Under the pieces are notes generated by a model. The model was not told where the DNA came from. It saw only the letters and a program-made list of their open reading frames with translations, and searched no databases. Positions 1 through 7,141 of a stretch of 9,047 nucleotides of DNA are shown here, one piece after another. This DNA comes from Caulobacter sp. (GTDB taxonomy: Bacteria > Pseudomonadota > Alphaproteobacteria > Caulobacterales > Caulobacteraceae). Each line of letters starts with the position of its first letter. Within the stretch, counting starts at the first letter, position 1. The stretch spans positions 1 through 9,047 of the forward strand of contig JAQGIN010000181.1 of assembly GCA_028291125.1 (NCBI GenBank), read 5' to 3'. Made by a program: the position numbers and the translations under genes.

Positions 1-1
1 G

Positions 2-601
2 GCCGGCCTGATGACCCTGCCCGGCGGCGGTCCGCCGCTGTGGGTCGGCTACATCCTGGTCGACGATGTCGACGCCTATGCCCAGCGGCTGACCGAGGCC
101 GGCGGCGTGGTGCATCACCCGCCCGACGACATCCCCGGCGTCGGCCGCTTCGCCATGGTCGCCGATCCGCAGGGCGCGGTCTTCGTGCTGTTCAAGGGCC
201 TGCCCAGCCTGGCCCCGGCGCCGGCCGGCCCCGGACCCGGCCTGGTCGGCTGGCGCGAGCTGGTCGCCGTCGACGGCGAGGCCGCCCTCGCCTTCTATGC
301 CGGCCTGTTCGGCTGGACGCCGACCGAGCGGTTCGACATGGGGCCGATGGGCCCCTATCAGCTGTTCGCGACCGGCGGGGGCGACGCCGTCGGCGGCGTG
401 ATGACCAAGCCGCCCGGCGTCCCCGCCCCGTTCTGGAGCTATTATTTCGAGGTCGACGGCGTCCAGGCGGCGATCAAGCGCCTACAGGCCGGCGGCGGGA
501 CGGTGATCAACGGCCCCCACCAGGTGCCGGGCGACGCCTGGGTCGCGCAGGCGATCGACCCGCAGGGCGCGATGTTCTCGCTCACCAGCCGACAGGCCTG
601 A
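2..601 (+). CDS. Two-domain VOC family protein (glyoxalase/bleomycin-resistance fold), 5'-truncated by the window edge
   Basis: The visible 199 residues hold the end of one VOC domain and a complete second one. The two halves repeat each other. Each has a GG-x-MT-x-P-like strand, then a 'W..Y..VD.V.A....L.AGG.V...P..IPG' stretch, and ends in an ADPQGAVF or IDPQGAMF strand. This is the layout of tandem-VOC proteins of the mycobacterial Cfp30B type. The first domain lacks its N-terminal half, and the frame is still open at the left edge, so the ATG at 11 is an internal methionine and not the start. VOC proteins include lyases, dioxygenases and antibiotic-binding proteins. No metal-ligand set can be assigned from the visible part, so no reaction is proposed. 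The gene converges on the TetR gene with a 28-bp gap and is probably not part of the pump operon. The family call is secure; the function is unknown. Confidence 0.85.
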   Translation, partial: AGLMTLPGGGPPLWVGYILVDDVDAYAQRLTEAGGVVHHPPDDIPGVGRFAMVADPQGAVFVLFKGLPSLAPAPAGPGPGLVGWRELVAVDGEAALAFYAGLFGWTPTERFDMGPMGPYQLFATGGGDAVGGVMTKPPGVPAPFWSYYFEVDGVQAAIKRLQAGGGTVINGPHQVPGDAWVAQAIDPQGAMFSLTSRQA

Positions 602-629
602 CGTGGACGCGGCGCCGGATCGACAGGAC

Positions 630-1226
630 CTAGTTCAGCAGGCCCTTGACCGTCGCCTGCAGCACCTTGACCAGGGCCGCGCGGTCGGGCGTGGGATTGT
701 TGACGGCGCGCATGATCATGCCGTCGAACAGCATGCCCAGCACCTCGCCGCGGGCCCCGAACTCGGCGTCGCTCCACTCGGGCTTGCGGTCGCGCTCCAG
801 CATCGACTGGGCCAGGGCCCGCTCCTGGGCGTCGGCGGCGCGGACGATGGCGGCGACCTTGGGGTTGCGGGCGGCCTCGGCCAGGACCTCGAGCACCAGG
901 GCGGCCTTGGCGAGGTCGTAGCACTTGTCGACCGCCTCGGGCATGTGCTGGGTGATGACGGCGAGCAAGGTGCCCGGCTGGCTCTCCAGTTCGGCGAACT
1001 TCTCGCGCATTTCGGCCAGGTCCTGGGCGACGATGGCGGCGATGATCGCCTCCTTGTTCTCGAAATAGCGGTAGATCTGGCCGACGCTGAGGCCGGCGGC
1101 CTTGGCGATGTCGGCCATGCTGGCGCCATGGAAACCGGCGCGGCGCACACAATCGCTCGCGGCGTCGAGGATTTGCTGGCGTCGCGCCTCCGGGCTGGGT
1201 TTCATGGCGGCGGTCTCGTGGACCAT
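630..1226 (-). CDS. TetR/AcrR-family transcriptional repressor, likely regulator of the adjacent RND efflux operon
   Basis: This is a 198-residue one-component regulator, typical for the family. The N-terminal DNA-binding domain has RRQQILDAA at about residues 15-23. The helix-turn-helix follows at about 36-58, with the hallmark sequence SMADIAKAAGLSVGQIYRYF and then ENKEAI. The C-terminal two-thirds is helical and variable, as expected for the ligand-binding and dimerisation domain. The ATG at 1226 gives the longest form. An ATG seven codons in (at 1205, protein starting MKPSPEARR) is equally plausible, and neither start has a good Shine-Dalgarno sequence. The gene is divergent from the acrA-acrB-nodT operon, with a perfect 22-bp palindrome between them. 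By established AcrR/TtgR-type logic it should bind there as a dimer and be released by a pump substrate. In Caulobacter the equivalent gene is, from memory, tipR. The ligand is unknown. Confidence 0.93.
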   Translation of the reverse strand: MVHETAAMKPSPEARRQQILDAASDCVRRAGFHGASMADIAKAAGLSVGQIYRYFENKEAIIAAIVAQDLAEMREKFAELESQPGTLLAVITQHMPEAVDKCYDLAKAALVLEVLAEAARNPKVAAIVRAADAQERALAQSMLERDRKPEWSDAEFGARGEVLGMLFDGMIMRAVNNPTPDRAALVKVLQATVKGLLN

Positions 1227-1281
1227 AGTGGCTTGGTTCCCACACTTGAGCGGCGCGGCGCCTTTAAGCGCGGCCTCACGG

Positions 1282-1310
1282 TTGACTTGGTTCGGGTCGG
1301 CTCTTATGTC
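1282..1310 (+). promoter_or_regulatory. Candidate sigma-70 promoter of the acrA-acrB-nodT operon
   Basis: A TTGACT hexamer (1282-1287, five of six matches to the -35 consensus) is followed after 17 bp by TATGTC (1305-1310, a weak -10 matching in its first three bases). Transcription would start near 1317, immediately before the palindrome, so a bound repressor would cover the initially transcribed region. The mRNA leader before the adaptor ATG would be about 90 nt. The -35 is good and the -10 poor, so this is a proposal only. Confidence 0.4.
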
Positions 1311-1319
1311 CAGCCCGCT

Positions 1320-1341
1320 TGAGAATGAACGTTCATTCTCA
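1320..1341. promoter_or_regulatory. Perfect 22-bp palindrome, probable TetR-family operator
   Basis: The arm TGAGAATGAAC is followed directly by its exact reverse complement, with no spacer and no mismatch. The symmetry stops at 1319/1342. The core GAATGAAC/GTTCATTC resembles operators of AcrR-like TetR repressors. The element is AT-rich compared with its surroundings and lies in the only sizeable intergenic region, between the TetR gene and the pump operon. It sits just downstream of a TTGACT/TATGTC promoter candidate for the pump operon and overlaps the -10/+1 zone of a candidate minus-strand promoter. One site could therefore control both genes. Binding by the adjacent TetR protein is inferred from position and symmetry. 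Confidence 0.85.
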
Positions 1342-1368
1342 CATCGTTCTTCATCGAGGCTACGTCAA
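1340..1368 (-). promoter_or_regulatory. Candidate promoter of the TetR gene, facing the pump promoter
   Basis: On the minus strand, TTGACG (1368-1363) matches the alphaproteobacterial -35 well. Seventeen bases further on is GATGTG (1345-1340), a poor -10 that touches the palindrome. A start near 1333 would lie inside the operator, which would give autorepression and a leader of roughly 105 nt to the ATG at 1226. Only the -35 is convincing. A different -10 is possible. Confidence 0.25.
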
Positions 1369-1408
1369 GGTCATAGGCCTGCGTCGTCTCGCCGCCTCGG
1401 GGTTCATC

Positions 1409-2557
1409 ATGGCTTTCAACCGTCCGCGCGCCGCTGCTGCGGTCACTCTCGGGGCCATCGCGCTCACCTTGGCCGCCTGCGGCCCCGGCAAGGGTGCGGG
1501 GGGCATGGGCCCGGGCGGCCCGACCCCGGTCGGGGTGGTGATCGCCAAGACCGAACCGGTGACCCTCACTGCCGAACTGACCGGCCGCACCTCGGCCTAT
1601 CTGGTGTCGGAAGTCCGGCCGCAGGTCAGTGGCATCGTCATCGCCCGGCTGTTCCAGGAAGGCTCGCAGGTCCGCGCCGGCCAGGCGCTGTACCAGATCG
1701 ACCCGGCCCCCTATCAGGCCGCCGCCAACAGCGCCGCCGCCGGCCTGGCCCAGGCCCAGGCCACCGCCACCGCCGCCAAGCTGAAGGCCGACCGCTACAA
1801 GGGCCTGGTGGCCATCAACGCCGTCAGCAAGCAGGATAACGACGACGCCCAGGCCGCCTATCTGCAGGCCGCCGCCAATGTCGCCGCCCAGAAGGCCGCC
1901 GTCGACCAGGCGCGCATCAATCTCGGCTACACCAAGGTGTTCGCGCCGATCTCGGGCCGCATCGGCAAGTCGTCGGTGACCCCGGGGGCCCTGGTCACCG
2001 CCAGCCAGGCGACCGCCCTGGCCACCGTGCAGAACCTCGACAAGATCTATGTCGACCTCACCCAGTCGTCGACCGAGCTCTTGAAGCTGAAGCGCGACCT
2101 GGCCGCCGGCCATCTGGGCCAGTCGGGCTCGGCCCGGGTCACCCTGACCCTGGAGGACGGCTCGGCCTATCCGACCGCCGGCCGGCTGGAATTCTCCGAC
2201 GTCACCGTCGATCCCACCACCGGCTCGGTGGGCCTGCGGGCGACGTTCGACAACCCCAATGGCGTGCTGCTGCCGGGGATGTACGTCCGCGCCAGCCTCA
2301 GCAAGGGCGTCGCCTCCAGCGGCATGCTGATCCCGCAGCCGGCGGTCAGCCGCGACCCCAAGGGTAACGCCACCGCCTTCGTGGTCGGGGCCGGCGGCAA
2401 GGCCGAGCCGCGCGTCCTCACCGTCGGCCAGACGATCGGCGACAAGTGGCTGGTCCTCGGCGGACTGAAGCCCGGCGACCAGGTGATCGTCGAGGGCCTG
2501 CAGAAGGTGCAACCCGGCGCGCCGGTGAAAGCCGCCGTCATCGGCGCTCAGCGGTAG
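1409..2557 (+). CDS. acrA: RND efflux periplasmic adaptor (membrane fusion protein), AcrA-like lipoprotein
   Basis: The 382-residue adaptor links the inner-membrane RND pump to the outer-membrane channel. A basic n-region (NRPR) and a hydrophobic stretch lead to the lipobox LAAC, with the lipidated cysteine at residue 24, then a Gly/Pro-rich linker. After this come the first barrel and lipoyl half (about 45-100, with RPQVSGIV and GQALYQIDPAPY), an Ala/Gln-rich alpha-helical hairpin (about 103-170), the second lipoyl half (LGYTKVFAPISGRIGKS, about 172-188), a beta-barrel (about 205-295, ending VLLPGMYVRASL) and the membrane-proximal domain to the C-terminus. The start at 1409 is chosen because the signal peptide begins there. 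The frame is open back to a TTG at 1319, but that would place the operator inside the gene and 30 residues before the signal peptide. The RBS is weak (GGGG at 1399-1402). The gene is first in a three-gene operon, 9 nt before acrB. Confidence 0.95.
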   Translation: MAFNRPRAAAAVTLGAIALTLAACGPGKGAGGMGPGGPTPVGVVIAKTEPVTLTAELTGRTSAYLVSEVRPQVSGIVIARLFQEGSQVRAGQALYQIDPAPYQAAANSAAAGLAQAQATATAAKLKADRYKGLVAINAVSKQDNDDAQAAYLQAAANVAAQKAAVDQARINLGYTKVFAPISGRIGKSSVTPGALVTASQATALATVQNLDKIYVDLTQSSTELLKLKRDLAAGHLGQSGSARVTLTLEDGSAYPTAGRLEFSDVTVDPTTGSVGLRATFDNPNGVLLPGMYVRASLSKGVASSGMLIPQPAVSRDPKGNATAFVVGAGGKAEPRVLTVGQTIGDKWLVLGGLKPGDQVIVEGLQKVQPGAPVKAAVIGAQR

Positions 2558-2566
2558 GACCCGGTC

Positions 2567-5500
2567 ATGCTCTCGCGTTTCTTCATCGACCGACCGATCT
2601 TCGCCTGGGTCGTCGCCATCGTCATCATGCTGGCTGGCGTGCTCGCCATCCGCGGCCTGCCGATCGCCCAATATCCCGACATCGCCCTGCCCCAGGTGAC
2701 GGTGGCCGCCGTCTATCCCGGTGCCTCGGCCCAGACCGTCGAGGACAGCGTCACCCAGGTCATCGAGCAGAAGATGAAGGGCCTGGACGGCCTGTCGTAC
2801 ATGGCGTCGACCAGCGACAGCAGCGGTTCGGCCACCACCACCCTGACCTTCAAGGCCGGCACCAATATCGACATCGCCCAGGTGCAGGTGCAGAACAAGC
2901 TGCAGACGGCCACCGCCCTGCTGCCGCAGGAAGTGCAGCAGCAAGGCCTGACCGTGGCCAAGTCGGCCCGCAACTTCCTGCTGGTCGTCGGCATGTTCTC
3001 CAACGACCCCAAGACCACCAACACCGACCTGGCCGACTATATCGCCAGCAACCTGCAGGACCCGCTCAGCCGCGTCGACGGCGTCGGCGATGTGCAGCTG
3101 TTCGGCTCGCAATACGCCATGCGTATCTGGCTGGACCCGGTGAAGCTGACCAGCTTCGGCCTCACCCCGGCCGATGTCAGCACCGCCATCCGGGCCCAGA
3201 ACGCCCAGGTCTCGGCCGGCCAGCTGGGCGGCCTGCCCGCCACGCCGGGCACGGCCCTGAACGCCACCATCACCGCCCAGTCGCGCCTGCAGACCCCCGA
3301 GCAGTTCCGCGCCATCATCGTCAAGAACAGCACCGGCGGCGCCGTCGTCCATCTGAGCGACGTGGCCCGGGTCGAGCTGGGCTCGGAAAACTACGGCTTC
3401 GACGCCAAGTTCAACGGCAAGCCGGCCGCCGGCCTGGCCATCCGGATGGCCCCGGGCGGCAACGCCCTGAACACCGCCGCGGCCGTCAAGGCCCGGGTCG
3501 AGGAGCTCTCCAAGACCTTCCCGGCCGGCTATGAATACGTCATCCCCTACGACTCGACGCCGTTCGTGAAGCTGTCGATCGAGGAGGTGGTCAAGACCCT
3601 GGCCGAAGCCATCGTCCTGGTGTTCATCGTCATGTTCCTGTTCCTGCAGAACTGGCGCGCCACCCTGATCCCGACCATCGCCGTGCCGGTGGTACTGCTG
3701 GGCACCTTCGGGGTGCTGGCCGCCTTCGGCTATTCGATCAACACCCTGACCATGTTCGGCCTGGTGCTGGCCATCGGCCTCTTGGTCGACGACGCCATCG
3801 TCGTGGTCGAGAACGTCGAACGGGTGATGAACGAGGAGGGCCTGTCCCCGGTCGAGGCCACCCGCAAGTCGATGAGCGAGATCACCGGGGCCTTGATCGG
3901 CATCGCCCTGGTGCTGTCGGCGGTGTTCGTGCCGATGGCCTTCTTCGGCGGCTCGCAGGGCGTCATCTACCGCCAGTTCTCGATCACCATCGTCTCGGCC
4001 ATGGTGCTGTCGGTGACCGTCGCCCTGGTGCTGACCCCCGCCCTCTGCGCCACCCTGCTGAAGCCGAGCCACGGCCGGAGCGAAACAGGCTTCTTCGGCT
4101 GGTTCAATCGCAGCTTCGACGACGCCAGCACCCGCTATCAGGGTTCGGTCCGCGGCATCCTCGGCAAGAGCGTGCGCTGGATGGCCATCTACGGCGTCAT
4201 CATCCTGGTGATGGGCTTCCTGTTCATCCGCCTGCCCTCGGCCTTCCTGCCGGAGGAGGACCAGGGCATCGTCTTCACCCTGGTGCAGCTGCCGGCCGGG
4301 GCCACCAACGAGCGCACCCAGGGCGTGCTCGAGCAGGTCCAGAAGCACTTCGCCGCCGACAAGGCCGTCAAATCGGTGTTCACCGTCTCGGGCTTCAGCT
4401 TCGCCGGGGCCGGCCAGAACGCCGGCCTGGCCTTCGTCCGCCTGAAGGACTTCGAGGAGCGCAAGGCCGCCGACCTCAAGGCTCCGGCTGTCACCGGCCG
4501 GGCCATGGGCGCCTTCATGCAGCTGCGCGACGCCATGGTCTTCGCCATCGTGCCGCCGGCCGTGCCGGAGCTGGGCACCTCGTCGGGCTTCGACTTCCAG
4601 CTGCAGGACATCGGCGGGGTCGGTCACGACACCCTGCTGGCCGCCCGCAACCAGATGCTGGGCATGGCCGCCCAGGACCCGACCCTGGCCGGGGTCCGCC
4701 CCAACGGCCAGGACGACACTCCGCAGCTGAAGATCGAGGTCGACCAGGCCAAGGCCGGGGCCATGGGCCTGACCACCGCCGACATCAACAGCGCCCTCAG
4801 CGCCGCCTGGGGCGGAAGCTACGTCAACGACTTCATCGACCGCGGCCGGATCAAGAAGGTCTATGTGCAGGCCGACGCCCAGTACCGCATGCGGCCCGAG
4901 GACCTCGACCGCTGGTACGTGCGCAACAATGTTGGCCAGATGGTGCCGTTCTCGGCGTTCGCCAGCTCGAGCTGGACCTACGGCTCGCCGCGTCTGGAGC
5001 GCTATAACGGCCTGTCGTCGATGAACATCCAGGGCGCCCCCGCCCCGGGCAAGAGCTCGGGCGACGCCATGAACGCCATGGAAAAGCTGGCGGCCAAGCT
5101 GCCGCCGGGCGTCGGTTTCGAATGGACCGGCCTGTCGCTGCAGGAACGCGAGTCCGGAGCCCAGGCCCCGGCCCTCTACGCCCTGTCGATCCTGGTGGTG
5201 TTCCTGCTGCTGGCGGCCCTCTACGAGAGCTGGTCGATCCCGCTGTCGGTGATCATGGTCATTCCGCTGGGTGTGATCGGCGCCCTCCTGGCCACCAGCG
5301 TCCGGGGACTGTCCAACGACATCTACTTCCAGGTCGGCTTGCTGACGACGATGGGGCTCGCCTCGAAGAACGCCATCCTGATCGTGGAATTCGCCAAGGA
5401 CCGGCGCGAGCAGGGCATGCCGCTGGTCGAGGCGGTGCTGGAGGCGGTGCGCATCCGGCTGCGGCCGATCCTGATGACCTCGCTGGCGTTCATCGCCGGC

Positions 5501-5704
5501 GTGTTCCCGCTGGCCATCTCCAACGGGCCGGGGGCCGGCAGCCAGCACGCCATCGGCACCGGCGTGATCGGCGGCATGGTCTCGGCCGTGGCGCTGGCGA
5601 TCTTCTTCGTTCCGCTGTTCTTCGTGCTGGTGCAGCGCCACCTGGGCCGCCAGAAGGACGCCGAACCGGCGCCCGCGGCGGCCGCCCCCAACGAGGCGGG
5701 CTGA
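2567..5704 (+). CDS. acrB: RND multidrug efflux transporter, inner-membrane subunit (AcrB/HAE1 family)
   Basis: This 1045-residue protein is the trimeric proton/drug antiporter and, at full length, is close to E. coli AcrB (1049). The N-terminus SRFFIDRPIFAWVVAI is the family signature leading into TM1. There are two repeats of one plus five transmembrane helices around large periplasmic loops (about 30-340 and 560-870). The proton-relay residues are present: the aspartate pair in TM4 (D408, D409 in GLLVDDAIVVVEN), lysine K934 in TM10 (SKNAILIVEFAKD) and arginines before RPILMTSLAF. Drug-pocket phenylalanines equivalent to F136 and F178 appear as F137 and F179, and the switch loop GFSFAGAGQN is at about 609-618. 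These features indicate an active hydrophobic/amphiphilic exporter. AGGA at 2556-2559 gives an RBS 7 nt before the ATG, overlapping the acrA stop. The protein ends in an Ala/Pro-rich tail and the next gene starts one base after its stop. Confidence 0.97.
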   Translation: MLSRFFIDRPIFAWVVAIVIMLAGVLAIRGLPIAQYPDIALPQVTVAAVYPGASAQTVEDSVTQVIEQKMKGLDGLSYMASTSDSSGSATTTLTFKAGTNIDIAQVQVQNKLQTATALLPQEVQQQGLTVAKSARNFLLVVGMFSNDPKTTNTDLADYIASNLQDPLSRVDGVGDVQLFGSQYAMRIWLDPVKLTSFGLTPADVSTAIRAQNAQVSAGQLGGLPATPGTALNATITAQSRLQTPEQFRAIIVKNSTGGAVVHLSDVARVELGSENYGFDAKFNGKPAAGLAIRMAPGGNALNTAAAVKARVEELSKTFPAGYEYVIPYDSTPFVKLSIEEVVKTLAEAIVLVFIVMFLFLQNWRATLIPTIAVPVVLLGTFGVLAAFGYSINTLTMFGLVLAIGLLVDDAIVVVENVERVMNEEGLSPVEATRKSMSEITGALIGIALVLSAVFVPMAFFGGSQGVIYRQFSITIVSAMVLSVTVALVLTPALCATLLKPSHGRSETGFFGWFNRSFDDASTRYQGSVRGILGKSVRWMAIYGVIILVMGFLFIRLPSAFLPEEDQGIVFTLVQLPAGATNERTQGVLEQVQKHFAADKAVKSVFTVSGFSFAGAGQNAGLAFVRLKDFEERKAADLKAPAVTGRAMGAFMQLRDAMVFAIVPPAVPELGTSSGFDFQLQDIGGVGHDTLLAARNQMLGMAAQDPTLAGVRPNGQDDTPQLKIEVDQAKAGAMGLTTADINSALSAAWGGSYVNDFIDRGRIKKVYVQADAQYRMRPEDLDRWYVRNNVGQMVPFSAFASSSWTYGSPRLERYNGLSSMNIQGAPAPGKSSGDAMNAMEKLAAKLPPGVGFEWTGLSLQERESGAQAPALYALSILVVFLLLAALYESWSIPLSVIMVIPLGVIGALLATSVRGLSNDIYFQVGLLTTMGLASKNAILIVEFAKDRREQGMPLVEAVLEAVRIRLRPILMTSLAFIAGVFPLAISNGPGAGSQHAIGTGVIGGMVSAVALAIFFVPLFFVLVQRHLGRQKDAEPAPAAAAPNEAG

Positions 5705-5708
5705 GATG
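5693..5708 (+). promoter_or_regulatory. RBS and stop/start junction between acrB and nodT
   Basis: GAGG (5693-5696) lies inside the last codons of acrB, 9 nt before the nodT ATG. The junction reads TGAGATG, so the acrB stop and the nodT start are one base apart. This fixes the nodT start and implies translational coupling, which would help match the levels of pump and channel. Confidence 0.7.
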
Positions 5709-7124
5709 TTGCGTCGGACCCTCACGCTGCTGCTCGCCGCAACGACGCTTGCCGGCTGCAACCTGGCGCCGCCCTACCAGCGGCCCGGACTGCCGGTGGG
5801 CCAGGCCTGGCCCGTGCCCACCGCCACGGCGCCCGCCGCGGCCTCGGCCGGCGACCTCGCCTGGCGCGACGTCTTCCAGGACGCCCGCCTGCAACAGGTC
5901 ATCGACCTGGCGTTGCGGCAGAACCGCGACCTGCGGGTCGCCGTCGGCAATATCGAGCAGGCCCGGGCGCAGTACCGTATCCAGCGCGCCGAGCTGTTGC
6001 CCGCCATCAATGCGGTGGGGTCCGAGAGCAAGGCCCACACCCCGGCCGGCGCCTCCCAGTTCGGCGTCGGGGGGACCTTCGACCAGTACAGCGCCACGGT
6101 GGGGTTCTCGGCCTATGAGCTCGACCTTTTCGGACGGATCCGCAACCTGAGCGCCGCGGCCCTGCAGAGCTATTTCGCCGTCGAGGAGAACCGTCGCACC
6201 GTCCAGATCAGCCTGATCGCGGAGGTGGCCGCGGTCTATCTGACGCTCGCCGCGGACCAGGACCTGCTGGCGATCTTCCAGGGCGCCTTGAAGAGCCGCG
6301 AAGACTCCCTCACGCTCATCCAGAAGCGGTTCGAGGCGGGGGCGGCGTCGCAGCTCGATCTGAGCCAGGCGCAGACGCTCGCCGAACAGGCCCGCAGCGA
6401 TGCGGCCGTGGCCGTGGCCCAGGTGGCCCAGGACCGCAACGCCCTGCAACTCGTGGTCGGCGCGGAGATCCCGGTCGAGCTGCTGCCCAACGGCGACGTC
6501 ACGGCGGTGAGCATCCTGGCGGAGCTGCGGCCGGGCCTGCCGTCCGACGTCCTGACGCGGCGGCCCGACGTCCTGGCGGCCGAGCACAACCTGCAGGCCC
6601 AGAACGCCAACATCGGCGCGGCGCGGGCGGCGTTCTTCCCACGCATCAGCCTGACCGCGGCCACGGGCAGCGCCAGCGCGGAGCTCGGCGGCCTCTTCAA
6701 GGCCGGGTCGGGGGCCTGGAGCTTCGCGCCCCAGATCGTCCTGCCGCTGTTCGCCGGCGGCGCGAATGTCGCCAACCTCAAGGGCGCCAGGGCCGGCCGA
6801 GACATCGCCGTCGCCCAGTATGAAAAGGCGATCCAGACCGCCTTCCGTGAGGTGTCCGATGCGCTGGCGGTGCGGGCCACGATCCGCGACCGGGTCTCCG
6901 CCCAGGAGCGCCTCGTCACCGCCGCCACCGAGGCGCGGCGGCTGAGCCAGGCGCGCTACGACCGTGGCGTCGACAGCTATCTCGTCCTGCTGGACGCCCA
7001 GCGCACACTTTATGGCGCGCGCCAGACCCTGCTCGCCGCCAAGCTGGTGGAGGCGCTCAACCGGGTAGAGCTCTACAAGTCGCTGGGTGGAGGCTCGTCT
7101 CCAGACCCTGCCGAGCGGTCATGA
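5706..7124 (+). CDS. nodT: Outer-membrane efflux channel lipoprotein, NodT/OprM (TolC-like) family
   Basis: This is the 472-residue outer-membrane factor of the tripartite pump, a trimeric beta-barrel with a long periplasmic helical tunnel. The N-terminus has RR, a hydrophobic run and the lipobox LAGC with the lipidated Cys at residue 18, followed by NLAPPYQRP, the usual NodT/OprM post-cysteine motif. Two outer-membrane-efflux (OEP) repeats follow, about 60-250 and 280-460. The first contains LRQNRDLRVAVGNIEQARAQ and YELDLFGRIRNL. The second contains the family signature SDVLTRRPDVLAAEH, then NIGAARAAFFPRISLTA, and later ARYDRGVDSYLVLLDAQRTL. Length and order match the family and there is no internal damage. 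The gene is last in the operon, 1 nt after acrB and convergent with the next gene 16 bp away, so the transcript probably ends at or just beyond its stop. Substrates cannot be read from the sequence. Confidence 0.95.
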   Translation: MLRRTLTLLLAATTLAGCNLAPPYQRPGLPVGQAWPVPTATAPAAASAGDLAWRDVFQDARLQQVIDLALRQNRDLRVAVGNIEQARAQYRIQRAELLPAINAVGSESKAHTPAGASQFGVGGTFDQYSATVGFSAYELDLFGRIRNLSAAALQSYFAVEENRRTVQISLIAEVAAVYLTLAADQDLLAIFQGALKSREDSLTLIQKRFEAGAASQLDLSQAQTLAEQARSDAAVAVAQVAQDRNALQLVVGAEIPVELLPNGDVTAVSILAELRPGLPSDVLTRRPDVLAAEHNLQAQNANIGAARAAFFPRISLTAATGSASAELGGLFKAGSGAWSFAPQIVLPLFAGGANVANLKGARAGRDIAVAQYEKAIQTAFREVSDALAVRATIRDRVSAQERLVTAATEARRLSQARYDRGVDSYLVLLDAQRTLYGARQTLLAAKLVEALNRVELYKSLGGGSSPDPAERS

Positions 7125-7141
7125 GCGGTCCGCGCTCCGGC
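7110..7141. terminator. Imperfect GC-rich hairpin between convergent genes, possible bidirectional terminator
   Basis: GCCGAGCG (7110-7117) can pair with CGCTC-CGGC (7133-7141) with one bulged C. Alternatively, GAGCG (7123-7127) pairs with CGCTC (7133-7137) around a 5-nt loop. An 8-bp direct repeat GAGCGGTC (7113-7120 and 7123-7130) creates the two options. No T-tract follows on either strand, so it does not meet the intrinsic-terminator definition. It is the only hairpin seen at the nodT/GGT convergence, and the stem overlaps the ends of both genes. Confidence 0.25.

Noticed and set aside
602..629. Search for a terminator between the VOC and TetR genes.
   Set aside because: The 28-bp gap has no convincing stem-loop and no T-tract on either strand.
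603..1322. A 239-residue plus-strand open frame antisense to the TetR gene.
   Set aside because: It is the shadow of a clear TetR protein with a canonical helix-turn-helix, and its own sequence is low-complexity.
1359..1366. GCTACGTC, close to the Caulobacter-type -10 element (GCTANAWC).
   Set aside because: No -35-like sequence lies at the right distance upstream on the plus strand, so it is not called as a promoter.
1402..1408. GTTCATC just before the adaptor start, resembling one operator half-site.
   Set aside because: It has only six matching bases, no inverted partner nearby, and the same string recurs by chance within the acrB coding region.
2446..3534. An Arg/Pro-rich 362-residue plus-strand frame overlapping the acrA end and acrB.
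   Set aside because: It is out of frame with two certain genes, and its Arg/Gly/Pro/His composition is typical of off-frame reading in GC-rich DNA.
1304..5761. A 1485-residue open frame on the minus strand covering the whole of acrA and acrB.
   Set aside because: Its codons mirror the G/C-rich third positions of the plus-strand genes, which removes stops from the complementary frame. The translation is His/Gln/Asp/Gly/Arg-rich low-complexity sequence with no recognisable domain. The plus strand carries two complete, motif-rich family members.
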